This document shows positions 46,564-54,628 of a stretch of 64,000 nucleotides of DNA, one piece after another (the stretch's first letter is position 1; each line of letters begins with the position of its first letter). This stretch comes from Clostridia bacterium (GTDB taxonomy: Bacteria > Bacillota > Clostridia > Acetivibrionales > JAFADI01), in NCBI GenBank assembly GCA_026418695.1, contig JAOAAU010000086.1:1-64000 (forward strand). Direction: 5' to 3'. The notes under the pieces were generated by a model. The model was not told the origin of the DNA, made no database searches, and saw nothing but the letters and a program-made list of their open reading frames with translations. The position numbers and the translations under genes are program-made.

Positions 46564-47616
46564 TTACAAATTCTCACTGCTATATTCTTTTAAATACTCC
46601 TCAATCCCGCCGTTATAAATCTTGTTAATTTTGTTTCCGAAAAGTTTTTTATACTTTTCACTGGCTGTTTTACTATTTAAAAGGACTGCATCAATCTCCA
46701 ATCTGTGTTCTCTTATATGATTAAGTTTTAGTTCGGAAATTTTCAAGAGGTGTTTGAATTCATAATCCGCATCCGGTAACGAATACCCTACAAATATCCA
46801 TCGGTCCGAATTCGTCAAAACCTTTTCTGCTTCATTCCAGATATTTGGAAAGGAATTTGCTCTAAATGATTTTCTATATCGGAAGGTTGAAATATGTGAA
46901 GAAACCTCGTTTCCGCATTTTAAGCACTTTTCGGCTGTGTATTCAGCTGTATTGTCCATATTGAAAGGATTTATACCAACCAGTTTAAAATCATTTTCTT
47001 TAAATCCTGTACGTTGATAAAGTGAAACCTCATTATGGATATCATGAAATAAAGTCCTGCAATTGTCGCAGTATAACCAGTTACAGGAACCATGAACCTT
47101 AATCACCGGAATCGTTGGTGTAATCGTGTTTTCCGCTTTATTACTCCATGGCGAACTCCAACAACAGTATTCGATTGTGTATTGGTCCTTCAAGTACTTT
47201 TCCAGGGCTGTATCCCAATTGAGGACGATGAAGCTGGTATTAACGGAACGATCGATGATCGACTTTAAAAACTGCCGGACACTTTGGGACGGACAAAAGC
47301 TTTCCTCGATGATGGAAAACACCCTGTAAACTAAAAGTCGCCGAATAGCCCTTAAATGGACCGGAGAATAATTTAATCCAAGATGATGTCCGGAGCTTGT
47401 GGAAATATCAATGCAGGTAAAAATGTCATCCAGGTTCGGCAGCGGTTTCCCTTTCTCATATCCAAATAAGTCCTGTAAAAAACGGAAAATTGCTTCTGAT
47501 ACATTTTTATCGAAATTACTATCCCCGAAATGGATCAAATGCTTGGGGATTTCTGACTGTATAGGGATATTTGAGTTTTTTGAAAAACCTGCTCCAAGGA
47601 TTATTGTTGTTTTCAT
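46564..47616 (-). CDS. SIR2-like NAD-binding domain protein
   Basis: 350 residues. The N-terminal IILGAGFSKNSNIP is the SIR2 NAD-binding GAGxS motif. FIVLNWDTALEKYL (around 135) carries the Asn-Asp pair, IKVHGSCNWLYC (around 180) carries the catalytic-type His, CDNC and CLKCG form a zinc-ribbon insert, and GYSLPDADYEF resembles the final NAD-pocket motif. SIR2-like proteins of this shape often degrade NAD in phage defence, alone or with partners, but some are deacylases. It lies alone between a two-component system and sodium-pump genes, with no partner effector beside it. Confidence 0.8.
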   Translation of the reverse strand: MKTTIILGAGFSKNSNIPIQSEIPKHLIHFGDSNFDKNVSEAIFRFLQDLFGYEKGKPLPNLDDIFTCIDISTSSGHHLGLNYSPVHLRAIRRLLVYRVFSIIEESFCPSQSVRQFLKSIIDRSVNTSFIVLNWDTALEKYLKDQYTIEYCCWSSPWSNKAENTITPTIPVIKVHGSCNWLYCDNCRTLFHDIHNEVSLYQRTGFKENDFKLVGINPFNMDNTAEYTAEKCLKCGNEVSSHISTFRYRKSFRANSFPNIWNEAEKVLTNSDRWIFVGYSLPDADYEFKHLLKISELKLNHIREHRLEIDAVLLNSKTASEKYKKLFGNKINKIYNGGIEEYLKEYSSENL

Positions 47617-47779
47617 CTTAATTCTCCTAAAATTAAATCAATCACGCAATGTATCTTATGATAATCCTTTTATAGACTTCTATTCTTATTTCCCTTTCTA
47701 ATTGATAATTCCAAGGATATTAGATATACTAGCTATGTAGGTTCTTTAGCAAATTATCACATTTCTAAAGGAGGACATC

Positions 47780-48925
47780 ATGCAAAATTTACTCGTCGGA
47801 TTCTATTCTATGGATTACAGAAACCTCATTATGTTCATTATTGCAGGAATTCTGATCTACCTGGCCGTAAAAAAGGATTATGAACCCATGCTTCTTCTGC
47901 CCATCGGGTTTGGAGCCATCCTGGTGAATCTTCCTCTAGCCGCTGTCCTGTCCTATGAGGGTGAACCAGGCGTTTTACAAATTCTTTTTAATGCAGGAAT
48001 TTTGACCGAACTGTTCCCTGTACTCATATTTGTTGCAATCGGAGCAATGGTAGATTTTACTCCGCTTTTTAAGAACCCGGTAATGATTTTTTTTGGCGCA
48101 GCAGCACAGTTTGGAATTTTTGCGACTGTTTTGGTTGCACTCTTTTTGGGACAACTCTTTCCAAACCTACATATTGACTTGAAGGTTGCATCAGCTATTG
48201 GTATCATCGGTGCCGCCGATGGCCCAACCTCCATATTTGTTGCAGCCAGATTTGCTCGAGATCTGTTAGGGCCGATATCTGTTGCGGCTTATTCGTATAT
48301 GGCACTTGTTCCAATCATCCAGCCTCCTGTTATTAAGGCAATGACTACAAGAAACGAACGTCTTATCCGAATGGAATATCACGAAGCAAAGGTTTCAAAA
48401 ACCGTAAAAATTACTTTCCCAATTCTTGTTACGATTGTATCCGGTATTGTGGCCCCCATCAGTGTTCCGCTTGTAGGACTTTTGATGTTCGGTAACCTGA
48501 TCAGGGAAAGCGGAGTTTTAGAGCGCCTTTCCAATGCAGCTCAGAATGAGCTTGCAAATCTGGTGACCTTGCTTTTGGGAATTACCATTGGTTCAACCAT
48601 GACAGCCGATAAGTTTTTACAGCCTGCGACCTTATTGATCCTCGCAATGGGATTAGTCGCTTTTATTTTCGATACCGCAGGCGGAGTTCTCTTTGCAAAA
48701 TTTTTGAACCTTTTCCTGAAGGACAAAATCAATCCAATGATCGGAGCAGCAGGTATTTCAGCTTTTCCAATGTCTGCCAGGGTTGTTCAGAGAATGTGTT
48801 CCAAGGAAGATCCGACTAATTTTATACTAATGCAGGCTATCAGCGCCAATGTATCCGGACAACTGGGCTCCATCATTGCCGGCGGTCTGGTATTGGCTAT
48901 CGTTCCTTTATTGATAGGAGGTTAA
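47780..48925 (+). CDS. Sodium ion-translocating decarboxylase, beta subunit
   Basis: 381 residues, very hydrophobic, matching the OadB/MmdB/GcdB family, the membrane part that couples decarboxylation of a biotin-bound carboxyl group to Na+ export. The conserved GAADGPTSIF region (around 145-160) holds the key Asp, and GTTMTADKFL-like GSTMTADKFL and SARVVQRM follow. AAGGAGG lies seven bases before the ATG. It is followed by a tiny gamma-like subunit but no alpha (carboxyltransferase) or biotin carrier gene is here, so those must be elsewhere or the pump works differently. Confidence 0.93.
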   Translation: MQNLLVGFYSMDYRNLIMFIIAGILIYLAVKKDYEPMLLLPIGFGAILVNLPLAAVLSYEGEPGVLQILFNAGILTELFPVLIFVAIGAMVDFTPLFKNPVMIFFGAAAQFGIFATVLVALFLGQLFPNLHIDLKVASAIGIIGAADGPTSIFVAARFARDLLGPISVAAYSYMALVPIIQPPVIKAMTTRNERLIRMEYHEAKVSKTVKITFPILVTIVSGIVAPISVPLVGLLMFGNLIRESGVLERLSNAAQNELANLVTLLLGITIGSTMTADKFLQPATLLILAMGLVAFIFDTAGGVLFAKFLNLFLKDKINPMIGAAGISAFPMSARVVQRMCSKEDPTNFILMQAISANVSGQLGSIIAGGLVLAIVPLLIGG

Positions 48926-48929
48926 TTAA

Positions 48930-49091
48930 ATGTTTGAAAATCTTACTGCCATGACAAATATTCAAAAAGGCTTTTTCCTGATGGGTGTTGGAATCGCGGG
49001 AGTTTTTCTTGTTCTCATCGTTTTCTTTTTTCTCATTAAACTTCTTACAAAAGTATTTCCAGAAAAAGATAATCCCCAGGAGGAAACATGA
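48930..49091 (+). CDS. OadG-like small membrane protein (decarboxylase gamma-type subunit)
   Basis: 53 residues: a short amphipathic start, one membrane span at about 15-37 rich in Val, Leu and Phe, and a charged tail KLLTKVFPEKDNPQEET. It begins four bases after the beta subunit stop, with AGGAGG overlapping the end of that gene, and its own stop overlaps the nitroreductase start as ATGA. Position, size and topology match the gamma (OadG) subunit that anchors sodium-pump decarboxylases, but the sequence alone is too short to prove it. Confidence 0.7.
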   Translation: MFENLTAMTNIQKGFFLMGVGIAGVFLVLIVFFFLIKLLTKVFPEKDNPQEET

Positions 49092-49726
49092 ATAATTTTG
49101 AATCCCTGGCTTTTGGCCGCAGAAGCATCCGAAAGTTTCAGGATAAGGATATCCCTTTATCGGATATTGACGAAATTATAAGAATTGCCACCAGTGCGCC
49201 CAGCGGTTGTAACAGCCAATGTTGGCGTTTCATCGCAATCAAGGATAAAGCCGTGATTCAATCCATTTCTGATGCAGTAATCCAGGGAATTGAAGCGCTT
49301 CTTGAAGAAAAGAAAGACGAACTGCCAGAAAACTATTTGAACTCAAAAAGAAAAATGGTTTCGTTCTTTGTCAATGCTCCTGTTGTCATCGCTGTCTTCA
49401 TGACCAAATTGGATTATTATGATCCTTTGGTAACATCCGCGCTTGAAAGCAAGGGATACACTTATGAAGAAACCATGAAGTTTTTCGCTTATCCCGATAT
49501 TCTCTCCATTGGAGCCGCCATTCAAAATCTTCTTCTGGCAGTCCATGAAAAAGGGTATGGCGCGTGCTGGATGAATGAGCCGGCCGTGGCTGGAGATGAA
49601 ATCAGAAAGATCCTTGGTGAGAATGAAGAATCAAGGTTTATGAGCCTGATTCCAGTCGGAATTCCTGCCTATGTCCCTCGCGCAAAGCAAATGAAGGATA
49701 TCACAAAGGTGTATAAGACGATATGA
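49088..49726 (+). CDS. Nitroreductase-family flavoprotein
   Basis: 212 residues with the FMN-binding start RRSIRKFQDKDIP, SAPSGCNSQCWRF (around 37-49) and the later GAAIQNLLLAVHEKGYGACWMNEPAV, typical of NfsB/FMN-dependent nitroreductases. Translationally coupled to the OadG-like gene by an ATGA overlap, so it is made together with sodium-pump parts. The natural substrate is unknown; the family includes quinone, enone and flavin reductases. Confidence 0.88.
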   Translation: MNNFESLAFGRRSIRKFQDKDIPLSDIDEIIRIATSAPSGCNSQCWRFIAIKDKAVIQSISDAVIQGIEALLEEKKDELPENYLNSKRKMVSFFVNAPVVIAVFMTKLDYYDPLVTSALESKGYTYEETMKFFAYPDILSIGAAIQNLLLAVHEKGYGACWMNEPAVAGDEIRKILGENEESRFMSLIPVGIPAYVPRAKQMKDITKVYKTI

Positions 49727-49784
49727 CATCAGGACTTAAGCACACTGTTCCTCAATTGTTTATTTATGAATAAAAGATATAATA

Positions 49785-49807
49785 AAAGCCCGGAATACCG
49801 GGCTTTT
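49785..49807. terminator. Bidirectional terminator between nitroreductase and coat protein genes
   Basis: AAAGCCCGG and CCGGGCTTT form a perfect stem with an AATA loop. It lies between two convergent genes and has T-rich sequence on the minus-strand exit. Confidence 0.85.
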
Positions 49808-49810
49808 GGC

Positions 49811-50173
49811 TTATTGCTGGAAGGGCAGCTGTACTCTATAATTATTGAAGGTTTCTGCTACATCTGCAATCTGCATGTTGCTTGCAGCATCTGCCTGGTA
49901 TTCTCCCATACTGAAAAGGTCATTGAAGAACCGGGTGTGCAACTCCTGCAATCTATTTCTATTATCCATAATCATGCCTCTGAGATCGTCGTTGATGATC
50001 TCGTTGATCGCTACCTGATAGCTAATCAGATTATGCTTTTCAGTAGATAATATATCATTGATTCGGTCTCTGACATTTACATTGGCATCCTTAACCTGCG
50101 GCAACTCATTGGTAACCGGTCTTCCGATTCTTTGAACACCAGTTTTGGAAGTAACGATTGATTGTGTATCCAT
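49811..50173 (-). CDS. CotF-like spore coat protein
   Basis: 120 residues, helical, with RDRINDILSTEKHNLISYQVAINEI, a CotF-family block in which a receptor-like helical bundle resembles ferritin-like coat proteins. It has no signal peptide. It starts one base after the stop region of the smaller coat gene, so the two form an operon. Expression in the mother cell during sporulation is expected by family; no sigma-K promoter was placed. Confidence 0.72.
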   Translation of the reverse strand: MDTQSIVTSKTGVQRIGRPVTNELPQVKDANVNVRDRINDILSTEKHNLISYQVAINEIINDDLRGMIMDNRNRLQELHTRFFNDLFSMGEYQADAASNMQIADVAETFNNYRVQLPFQQ

Positions 50174-50174
50174 A

Positions 50175-50393
50175 TTAATGTGCCTGACCTCCTCTGCTTT
50201 GATTTAACTGATTCATATAATTCAAAAGATTGTAATAGTTCTGCTGATGAATACCAGCAGCATCAAAAAACATTTGTTGATGTCCCGAATTATTTTCCTG
50301 GTAAGCATATTGGTTACATTTTTTTGCCGCTAAAAGCTCCCAGGAAAGTAAATCACTGATGTAATTCAATTCCTTGGTCGAAATGTTTTTCAT
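50175..50393 (-). CDS. Small CotF-like spore coat protein
   Basis: 72 residues, rich in Asn, Gln and Tyr, opening ISTKELNYISDLLSWELLAAKKCNQYA and carrying MFFDAAGIHQQNYYNLLNYM, the half-bundle pattern seen in small clostridial CotF relatives. An AGGAGG lies before the start. It precedes the larger CotF-like gene by one base, so both are probably co-expressed in sporulating cells. Confidence 0.72.
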   Translation of the reverse strand: MKNISTKELNYISDLLSWELLAAKKCNQYAYQENNSGHQQMFFDAAGIHQQNYYNLLNYMNQLNQSRGGQAH

Positions 50394-50471
50394 CGTACAT
50401 CCTCCTTATGAAATAATTGCTTTTTCAGCCCTTATTATTTGTTGATTCTGCATGGTTCATGCAAAATAACT

Positions 50472-50511
50472 AAAAAATTAAGGGTTTGGAATTTTTTACA
50501 TTCCAAACCCT
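50472..50511 (-). terminator. Terminator after the ABC exporter genes
   Basis: AGGGTTTGGAAT and ATTCCAAACCCT form a 12-bp stem followed on the minus strand by TAATTTTTTAG. It lies about 100 bp after the second ABC gene and closes that operon. Confidence 0.85.
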
Positions 50512-50609
50512 GATGCACATATTTCAATTTTTATTCAATCAAGAAATGAAAATGCGATCTTTTTATACCCGAGTTGCGCTCAAAGCAAATACTGGTAATG
50601 CCTCTCATT

Positions 50610-52403
50610 CTAACAGATTTGTTTATCTTCCAGGAATTTGTACTGTGAAGTAAAGAGCTTATGATACAGCCCTTTCAGCCCCATCAATTCCTGGTGACTT
50701 CCGGTCTCTGTAACACGCCCCTGGTCGATCACCATAATCCGGTCTGCGTTTTGAATGGTTGAAAGACGATGCGCTATCACAAAAGAGGTTCTTCCTTTCA
50801 AAAGCTTTTGAATCCCTGACTGCACCAGTCTTTCTGTATGTGTATCAATACTCGCTGTAGCCTCATCCAGGATCAGAATTCTCGGATCTGCCAGCAATGC
50901 TCTGGCAAAAGCAATTAATTGTCTTTGACCAACAGACAGCCTGGATCCGCGTTCATTTACATCCGTATCATATCCATTGAGCAGCTTTGTAATAAACTCA
51001 TGGGCATGAACTGCTTTGGCAGCTTCTAAAATCTCGCCGTCTGTTGCATCCAGTTTCCCATACCGGATGTTATCTTTAATAGAACCCGAGAAAAGGAAGG
51101 TATCCTGCAGCATAATCCCCATCTGGGATCTTAAACTCTCCAATTTTACTTTTGAGATATTATAACCATCAATGAGAACCTCCCCCTTTTGATGATCATA
51201 GAACCTGCTGATCAGATTCACTACCGTCGTCTTCCCCACCCCGGTTGGCCCAACCAGTGCAATTGTTTCACCGGGTTTTACCTGAAAACTGACATCCTTT
51301 AGAACCGGACTATTCTCATCGTATCCGAAGGTCACATGTTTAAAGGTTACAGCACCTTTGATTTTGGGAAGCAGGATTGCCTCCTCCGCATCCTTAATAT
51401 CCGGTTCAATGTCCATGATCTCAAATATTCTCTCAGCCCCTGAGATGTTGGTAACAAGGGCATTATAAAAGTTGCTGATGTTCATGATAGGCTGCCAGAA
51501 CATGGAGATATATCCAATGAAGGCGATCATGAGACCAATGGTAATAGATCCTGTCTCTAGCAACCGCAAACCATACCAGAAAACAACAATCGTTCCTACT
51601 CCCCACGACATTTCTACCAGCGGCCAGAACATGTCATTCAGACGGACAGCCCGCAAAAATGCATTCTGCTGTTCTTTCAGAAGTCTCAGGAAAGTCTCAC
51701 TGGTGCTGTTCTCAGCGGTATAGCTTTGAACAACTCGAATTCCGGAAAAATCTTCGTGTACAAACGCATTGATATTGGAGGTCTTCTTTCTGTAAATCTG
51801 CCAGCGTCTTCTTGATACCACCTGAATAACAAACAGAGATGCCAGCAGGATCGGCAGTGCAATGAAGGATACTGCCGCAAGCCGGTAATTCATACACAGC
51901 ATGATGACCGCAACGGTGATAATCTTGATAAAATCCGGAATTAAGCTGGTAATGCTGTTTGTAAACAAATCATTCAACGAATTCACATCACCGATAATCC
52001 TCGCCAGGATTTTTCCCACAGGACGGTTGTCAAAAAATGCAAAGGATAGCTTTTGTATATGGTCATATAAGTTCTGCCGGATCGTTAGAAGAATCTTATT
52101 GGTGACTCCCGCCATGATTCTGATTCTGTATCTGGCACACAGCATGCCTATCAGATTAATTATGATCATGAATCCACCAAGTAAAATCAACCCTTTAACA
52201 TCCCCAAGCTTTATAAACCGGTCAATGCCCAGCTTCAAAAAGTAGGGATTCATTAGTTCTATTGCTATGACCCCACCCATCAGTCCAAGGGTTTGCATCA
52301 CTTGAACCTTATAAGGCCCAAGATAGGAAAAAAGACGAATGATTGTTTTAATATTCAGTGTTTCCTTTAAAGTTTCATCTTCTTTGAAACTATTGATCGG
52401 CAC
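50610..52403 (-). CDS. ABC exporter half-transporter, subunit 2 (canonical Walker B, altered signature)
   Basis: 597 residues from a GTG start that overlaps the upstream stop (TAGTG), with GGAGGTGG just before; the frame is open 17 codons further but without support. Six membrane spans (about 25-310) precede a nucleotide-binding domain with Walker A GPTGVGKTT, Walker B ILILDEATAS with catalytic Glu, and the H-loop in IAHRLS. The signature is RLSVGQRQL, with Val replacing the first Gly of LSGGQ. Together with the partner upstream it forms a heterodimer with one degenerate ATP site, as in BmrCD, LmrCD or TM287/288 multidrug exporters. Confidence 0.93.
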   Translation of the reverse strand: MPINSFKEDETLKETLNIKTIIRLFSYLGPYKVQVMQTLGLMGGVIAIELMNPYFLKLGIDRFIKLGDVKGLILLGGFMIIINLIGMLCARYRIRIMAGVTNKILLTIRQNLYDHIQKLSFAFFDNRPVGKILARIIGDVNSLNDLFTNSITSLIPDFIKIITVAVIMLCMNYRLAAVSFIALPILLASLFVIQVVSRRRWQIYRKKTSNINAFVHEDFSGIRVVQSYTAENSTSETFLRLLKEQQNAFLRAVRLNDMFWPLVEMSWGVGTIVVFWYGLRLLETGSITIGLMIAFIGYISMFWQPIMNISNFYNALVTNISGAERIFEIMDIEPDIKDAEEAILLPKIKGAVTFKHVTFGYDENSPVLKDVSFQVKPGETIALVGPTGVGKTTVVNLISRFYDHQKGEVLIDGYNISKVKLESLRSQMGIMLQDTFLFSGSIKDNIRYGKLDATDGEILEAAKAVHAHEFITKLLNGYDTDVNERGSRLSVGQRQLIAFARALLADPRILILDEATASIDTHTERLVQSGIQKLLKGRTSFVIAHRLSTIQNADRIMVIDQGRVTETGSHQELMGLKGLYHKLFTSQYKFLEDKQIC

Positions 52404-54139
52404 TATACCACCTCCTCTTCTGAAAGGAGCATCATATCTCCAAATTGCTCGCAAAACGTATCATAGTATCTTCCTTTTAACTCCAAGAGGAATTCGTGAT
52501 TACCTCTTTCAACGATTTCACCGTTTTCAAGAATCAGAATCTCGTCAGCATTCTTCACCGCAGATATTCTATGGGCAATAATGAATTTTGTGATACCGTT
52601 TCTATGCTCCAATGCCTTTTGAATGTCATACTCGGTTTCCATATCCAATGCTGAAGTTGCATCATCAAGAATGAGTATCTTACTTCCCTTTAACAGCGCT
52701 CTGGCAATTGATATTCTCTGTTTTTGCCCTCCTGAAAGACCAATCCCTCTTTCTCCAATAATAGTCTTATATCCTTTTTGCATTTTTGAAACAAACTCTT
52801 CTACATTTGAATCCTTAACCGCCGAATGAAACTCACTTTTATGAACCTTCCCAACACCTAATTTGATGTTATCTTCAATAGTGTCGGAGAACAGAAAGGT
52901 ATCCTGCATTACAACAGAGATGTTCTCTCGAAGTTTCTTTAAATCCAGCTTTTTTATATCCATGCCGTCTACAAGAATTTTTCCGCTGGAAGTATCATAG
53001 TACCTTCCAATAAGGTTTGCCAGTGTTGATTTTCCCGAACCGGTCATCCCCATTATGCCAATCGTCGCGCCTGGCTTTGCATTGAGATTGATATTCTTCA
53101 AAACCGGAATTTCTCCGTATTGGAAGGATACATTCTCAAATACTACATGGCCAGTAAGTTTTTCAGGAACGTTTGGTTCCTCACAGTTCTCAATTTCAGC
53201 ATGCTCTTCGAAGATTTTATCGATCTTCTTAAGGGATGCAAGACATTGTGCCAGAACGTTGGTGAGCCACCCAATCATTCTCATCGGCCAAATCAGTGCA
53301 TAAATGTAGGTACTAAAGGCCACCAGGGTCCCTATTGAAATATCCCCGCCAATGGTCAGGATCCCTCCGGCTGTTGTGACCAACACCACAACAATGTTTG
53401 AAAGCAGTTCAATTAACGGATGATACTTTGCAAACACTTCTGCCTGCTCTATATTAAGATCATGGCTTACCTTGTTCTGCAGAAGAAACTTCTGTATCTC
53501 GTACCGTTCACGTCCGAAGGCTTTGACAAGTCTTACTCCGGCAATATTTTCCTGTGCAGTTGTATTTAAAACAGCCCTTTGGTCGCTGATCTTTCCAAAA
53601 GACTCTCCTACCTTCTTCTCCAGCTGCACAGCGATATAAGCAATAAAGGGCATAGTCAATAAACAAACGGATGCCAACTTCCAATTGAGGAAAAACAGGA
53701 TCACAGAAGCGGCAATAAAGGTAATCCCCATTTCGGATATTAACATGATCCCGAATGCTGTAGCATGCAATACATTTTCCGTATCCTCTTTCATCCTGGA
53801 CATCAGTTCACCGGTATTGGTCCGATCAAAAAATGAAAAGGACAGCCTCTGAATATGGTCAAACATACTTTTTCGTAAACTTACAATAATATCGGAGCTT
53901 GAATAATCAAACATATACTCCTTTAAATACCCCAAAAAGGCTCTGCTTATTGTAATTCCGGCTAATCCGCCCAAAAGCCACTTGAACAGGTTCAGGTTTC
54001 CCTTTTGAATAACATCGTCGACAATGATTTTCATTAAATAGGGACTGAACATATCCAGCGTGATGCTTGCTATCATGGCTGAAACGCCAATGACGTAACA
54101 CCATAGATTCTTTTTCATAAATTGCAACAGTCGTTTCAA
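52403..54139 (-). CDS. ABC exporter half-transporter, subunit 1 (degenerate Walker B)
   Basis: About 578 residues. The best start is a TTG six bases after GAGGTG; a GTG three codons earlier overlaps the ribosome site itself. Six spans (about 10-290) precede a nucleotide-binding domain with Walker A GMTGSGKST, a normal LSGGQKQR signature and IAHRIS. Walker B reads ILILDDATS, with Asp (about residue 493) in place of the catalytic Glu. It should therefore contribute the non-hydrolytic half-site of a heterodimeric drug or peptide exporter with the gene that follows. Expression is likely controlled by the leader ORF and terminators upstream. Confidence 0.93.
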   Translation of the reverse strand: MKRLLQFMKKNLWCYVIGVSAMIASITLDMFSPYLMKIIVDDVIQKGNLNLFKWLLGGLAGITISRAFLGYLKEYMFDYSSSDIIVSLRKSMFDHIQRLSFSFFDRTNTGELMSRMKEDTENVLHATAFGIMLISEMGITFIAASVILFFLNWKLASVCLLTMPFIAYIAVQLEKKVGESFGKISDQRAVLNTTAQENIAGVRLVKAFGRERYEIQKFLLQNKVSHDLNIEQAEVFAKYHPLIELLSNIVVVLVTTAGGILTIGGDISIGTLVAFSTYIYALIWPMRMIGWLTNVLAQCLASLKKIDKIFEEHAEIENCEEPNVPEKLTGHVVFENVSFQYGEIPVLKNINLNAKPGATIGIMGMTGSGKSTLANLIGRYYDTSSGKILVDGMDIKKLDLKKLRENISVVMQDTFLFSDTIEDNIKLGVGKVHKSEFHSAVKDSNVEEFVSKMQKGYKTIIGERGIGLSGGQKQRISIARALLKGSKILILDDATSALDMETEYDIQKALEHRNGITKFIIAHRISAVKNADEILILENGEIVERGNHEFLLELKGRYYDTFCEQFGDMMLLSEEEVV

Positions 54140-54231
54140 ATTTTTCACCTCTTTCTGCTGACGGTACGTGAAGGCACCATCTCATACCTTGATGTCTCCT
54201 AAGCCGATTCACCCCTGCTTGAAAATGGCAT

Positions 54232-54263
54232 GAAAAAGGCCATGGAAGCTGTGCTCCATGGCC
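54232..54263 (-). terminator. Terminator 2 of the exporter leader
   Basis: On the minus strand GGCCATGGA and TCCATGGCC (with one extra T) form a nine-pair stem around GCACAGC and are followed by five T residues. The 5' arm GGCCATGG (54256-54263) is also perfectly complementary to the 3' arm of terminator 1, so the two hairpins can exclude each other. Confidence 0.8.
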
Positions 54264-54265
54264 TG

Positions 54266-54305
54266 AAAAAACACAAAGGCCATGGGGTCTGACAACCCCA
54301 CGGCC
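54266..54305 (-). terminator. Terminator 1 of the exporter leader
   Basis: On the minus strand GGCCGTGGGG and CCCCATGGCC pair (one G-U) around TTGTCAGA, followed by TTTGTGTTTTTT. The stem begins 15 bases after the leader ORF stop. Its 5' arm can alternatively pair with leader codons 34-37 (54346-54356), an apparent antiterminator. Confidence 0.85.
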
Positions 54306-54320
54306 TGAAACTTTTAAAGT

Positions 54321-54455
54321 TTATGGCATACCATTTAAAAGCGAGGCAGGGTTATCAGAACATAAATTGAAGCCGTTAAAATAGCCAGCAAAGCCATACT
54401 GATTACAGCTCTGGATATTCACTTGATGAATCATATAAGCATTCATAGTCTTCAT
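54321..54455 (-). CDS. Leader peptide of the ABC exporter operon
   Basis: 44 codons starting at an ATG with a strong AAGGAGG seven bases upstream, 46 bases into the predicted transcript. The peptide begins MKTMNAYMIHQVNIQSCNQY and ends LLNGMP. It is polar, with two Cys and no span or basic tail. The in-frame ORF extends upstream to another ATG, but without a ribosome site. Its stop lies 15 bases before terminator 1, as in translation-dependent attenuators. By analogy with BmrB of Bacillus subtilis it probably acts through ribosome stalling. A bacteriocin-like precursor is a less likely alternative. Confidence 0.78.
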   Translation of the reverse strand: MKTMNAYMIHQVNIQSCNQYGFAGYFNGFNLCSDNPASLLNGMP

Positions 54456-54507
54456 TTTTCCTACCTCCTTCTTTAAAAATTTGTTCATCAATATTTTATT
54501 CCTTCTC

Positions 54508-54536
54508 ATAGTAAATTATTCCATTTACATTGTCAA
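54508..54536 (-). promoter_or_regulatory. Promoter of the exporter leader
   Basis: Minus-strand TTGACA and TACTAT are separated by exactly 17 bases. The predicted start (about 54501) leaves a 46-base untranslated region before the leader peptide ATG. Confidence 0.78.
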
Positions 54537-54570
54537 TGATAGTAACACAAATGTAATATTTTCTTTAACA

Positions 54571-54599
54571 TTGCTTTTGTGCACTATTTATGTTACAAT
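54571..54599 (+). promoter_or_regulatory. Promoter of the 40-residue membrane protein
   Basis: Plus-strand TTGCTT and TACAAT are separated by 17 bases. The predicted start at about 54606 lies 23 bases before the GTG of the small gene. It is divergent from the exporter leader promoter, with the -35 boxes about 35 bp apart. Confidence 0.6.
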
Positions 54600-54628
54600 T
54601 TCCCCATTATGTTCCGGGGGTGATACAG

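Noticed and set aside
53907-54212. Alternative ORF running from before the exporter gene into it on the same strand
   Set aside because: It overlaps the well-supported ABC subunit 1 gene out of frame and resembles no known protein.
54321-54455. Leader ORF as a ribosomally made, exported peptide (bacteriocin or RiPP precursor) with the ABC pair as its exporter
   Set aside because: There is no modification enzyme, no double-Gly leader and no peptidase domain on the transporters, while two terminators follow the ORF directly. Attenuation explains the layout better.
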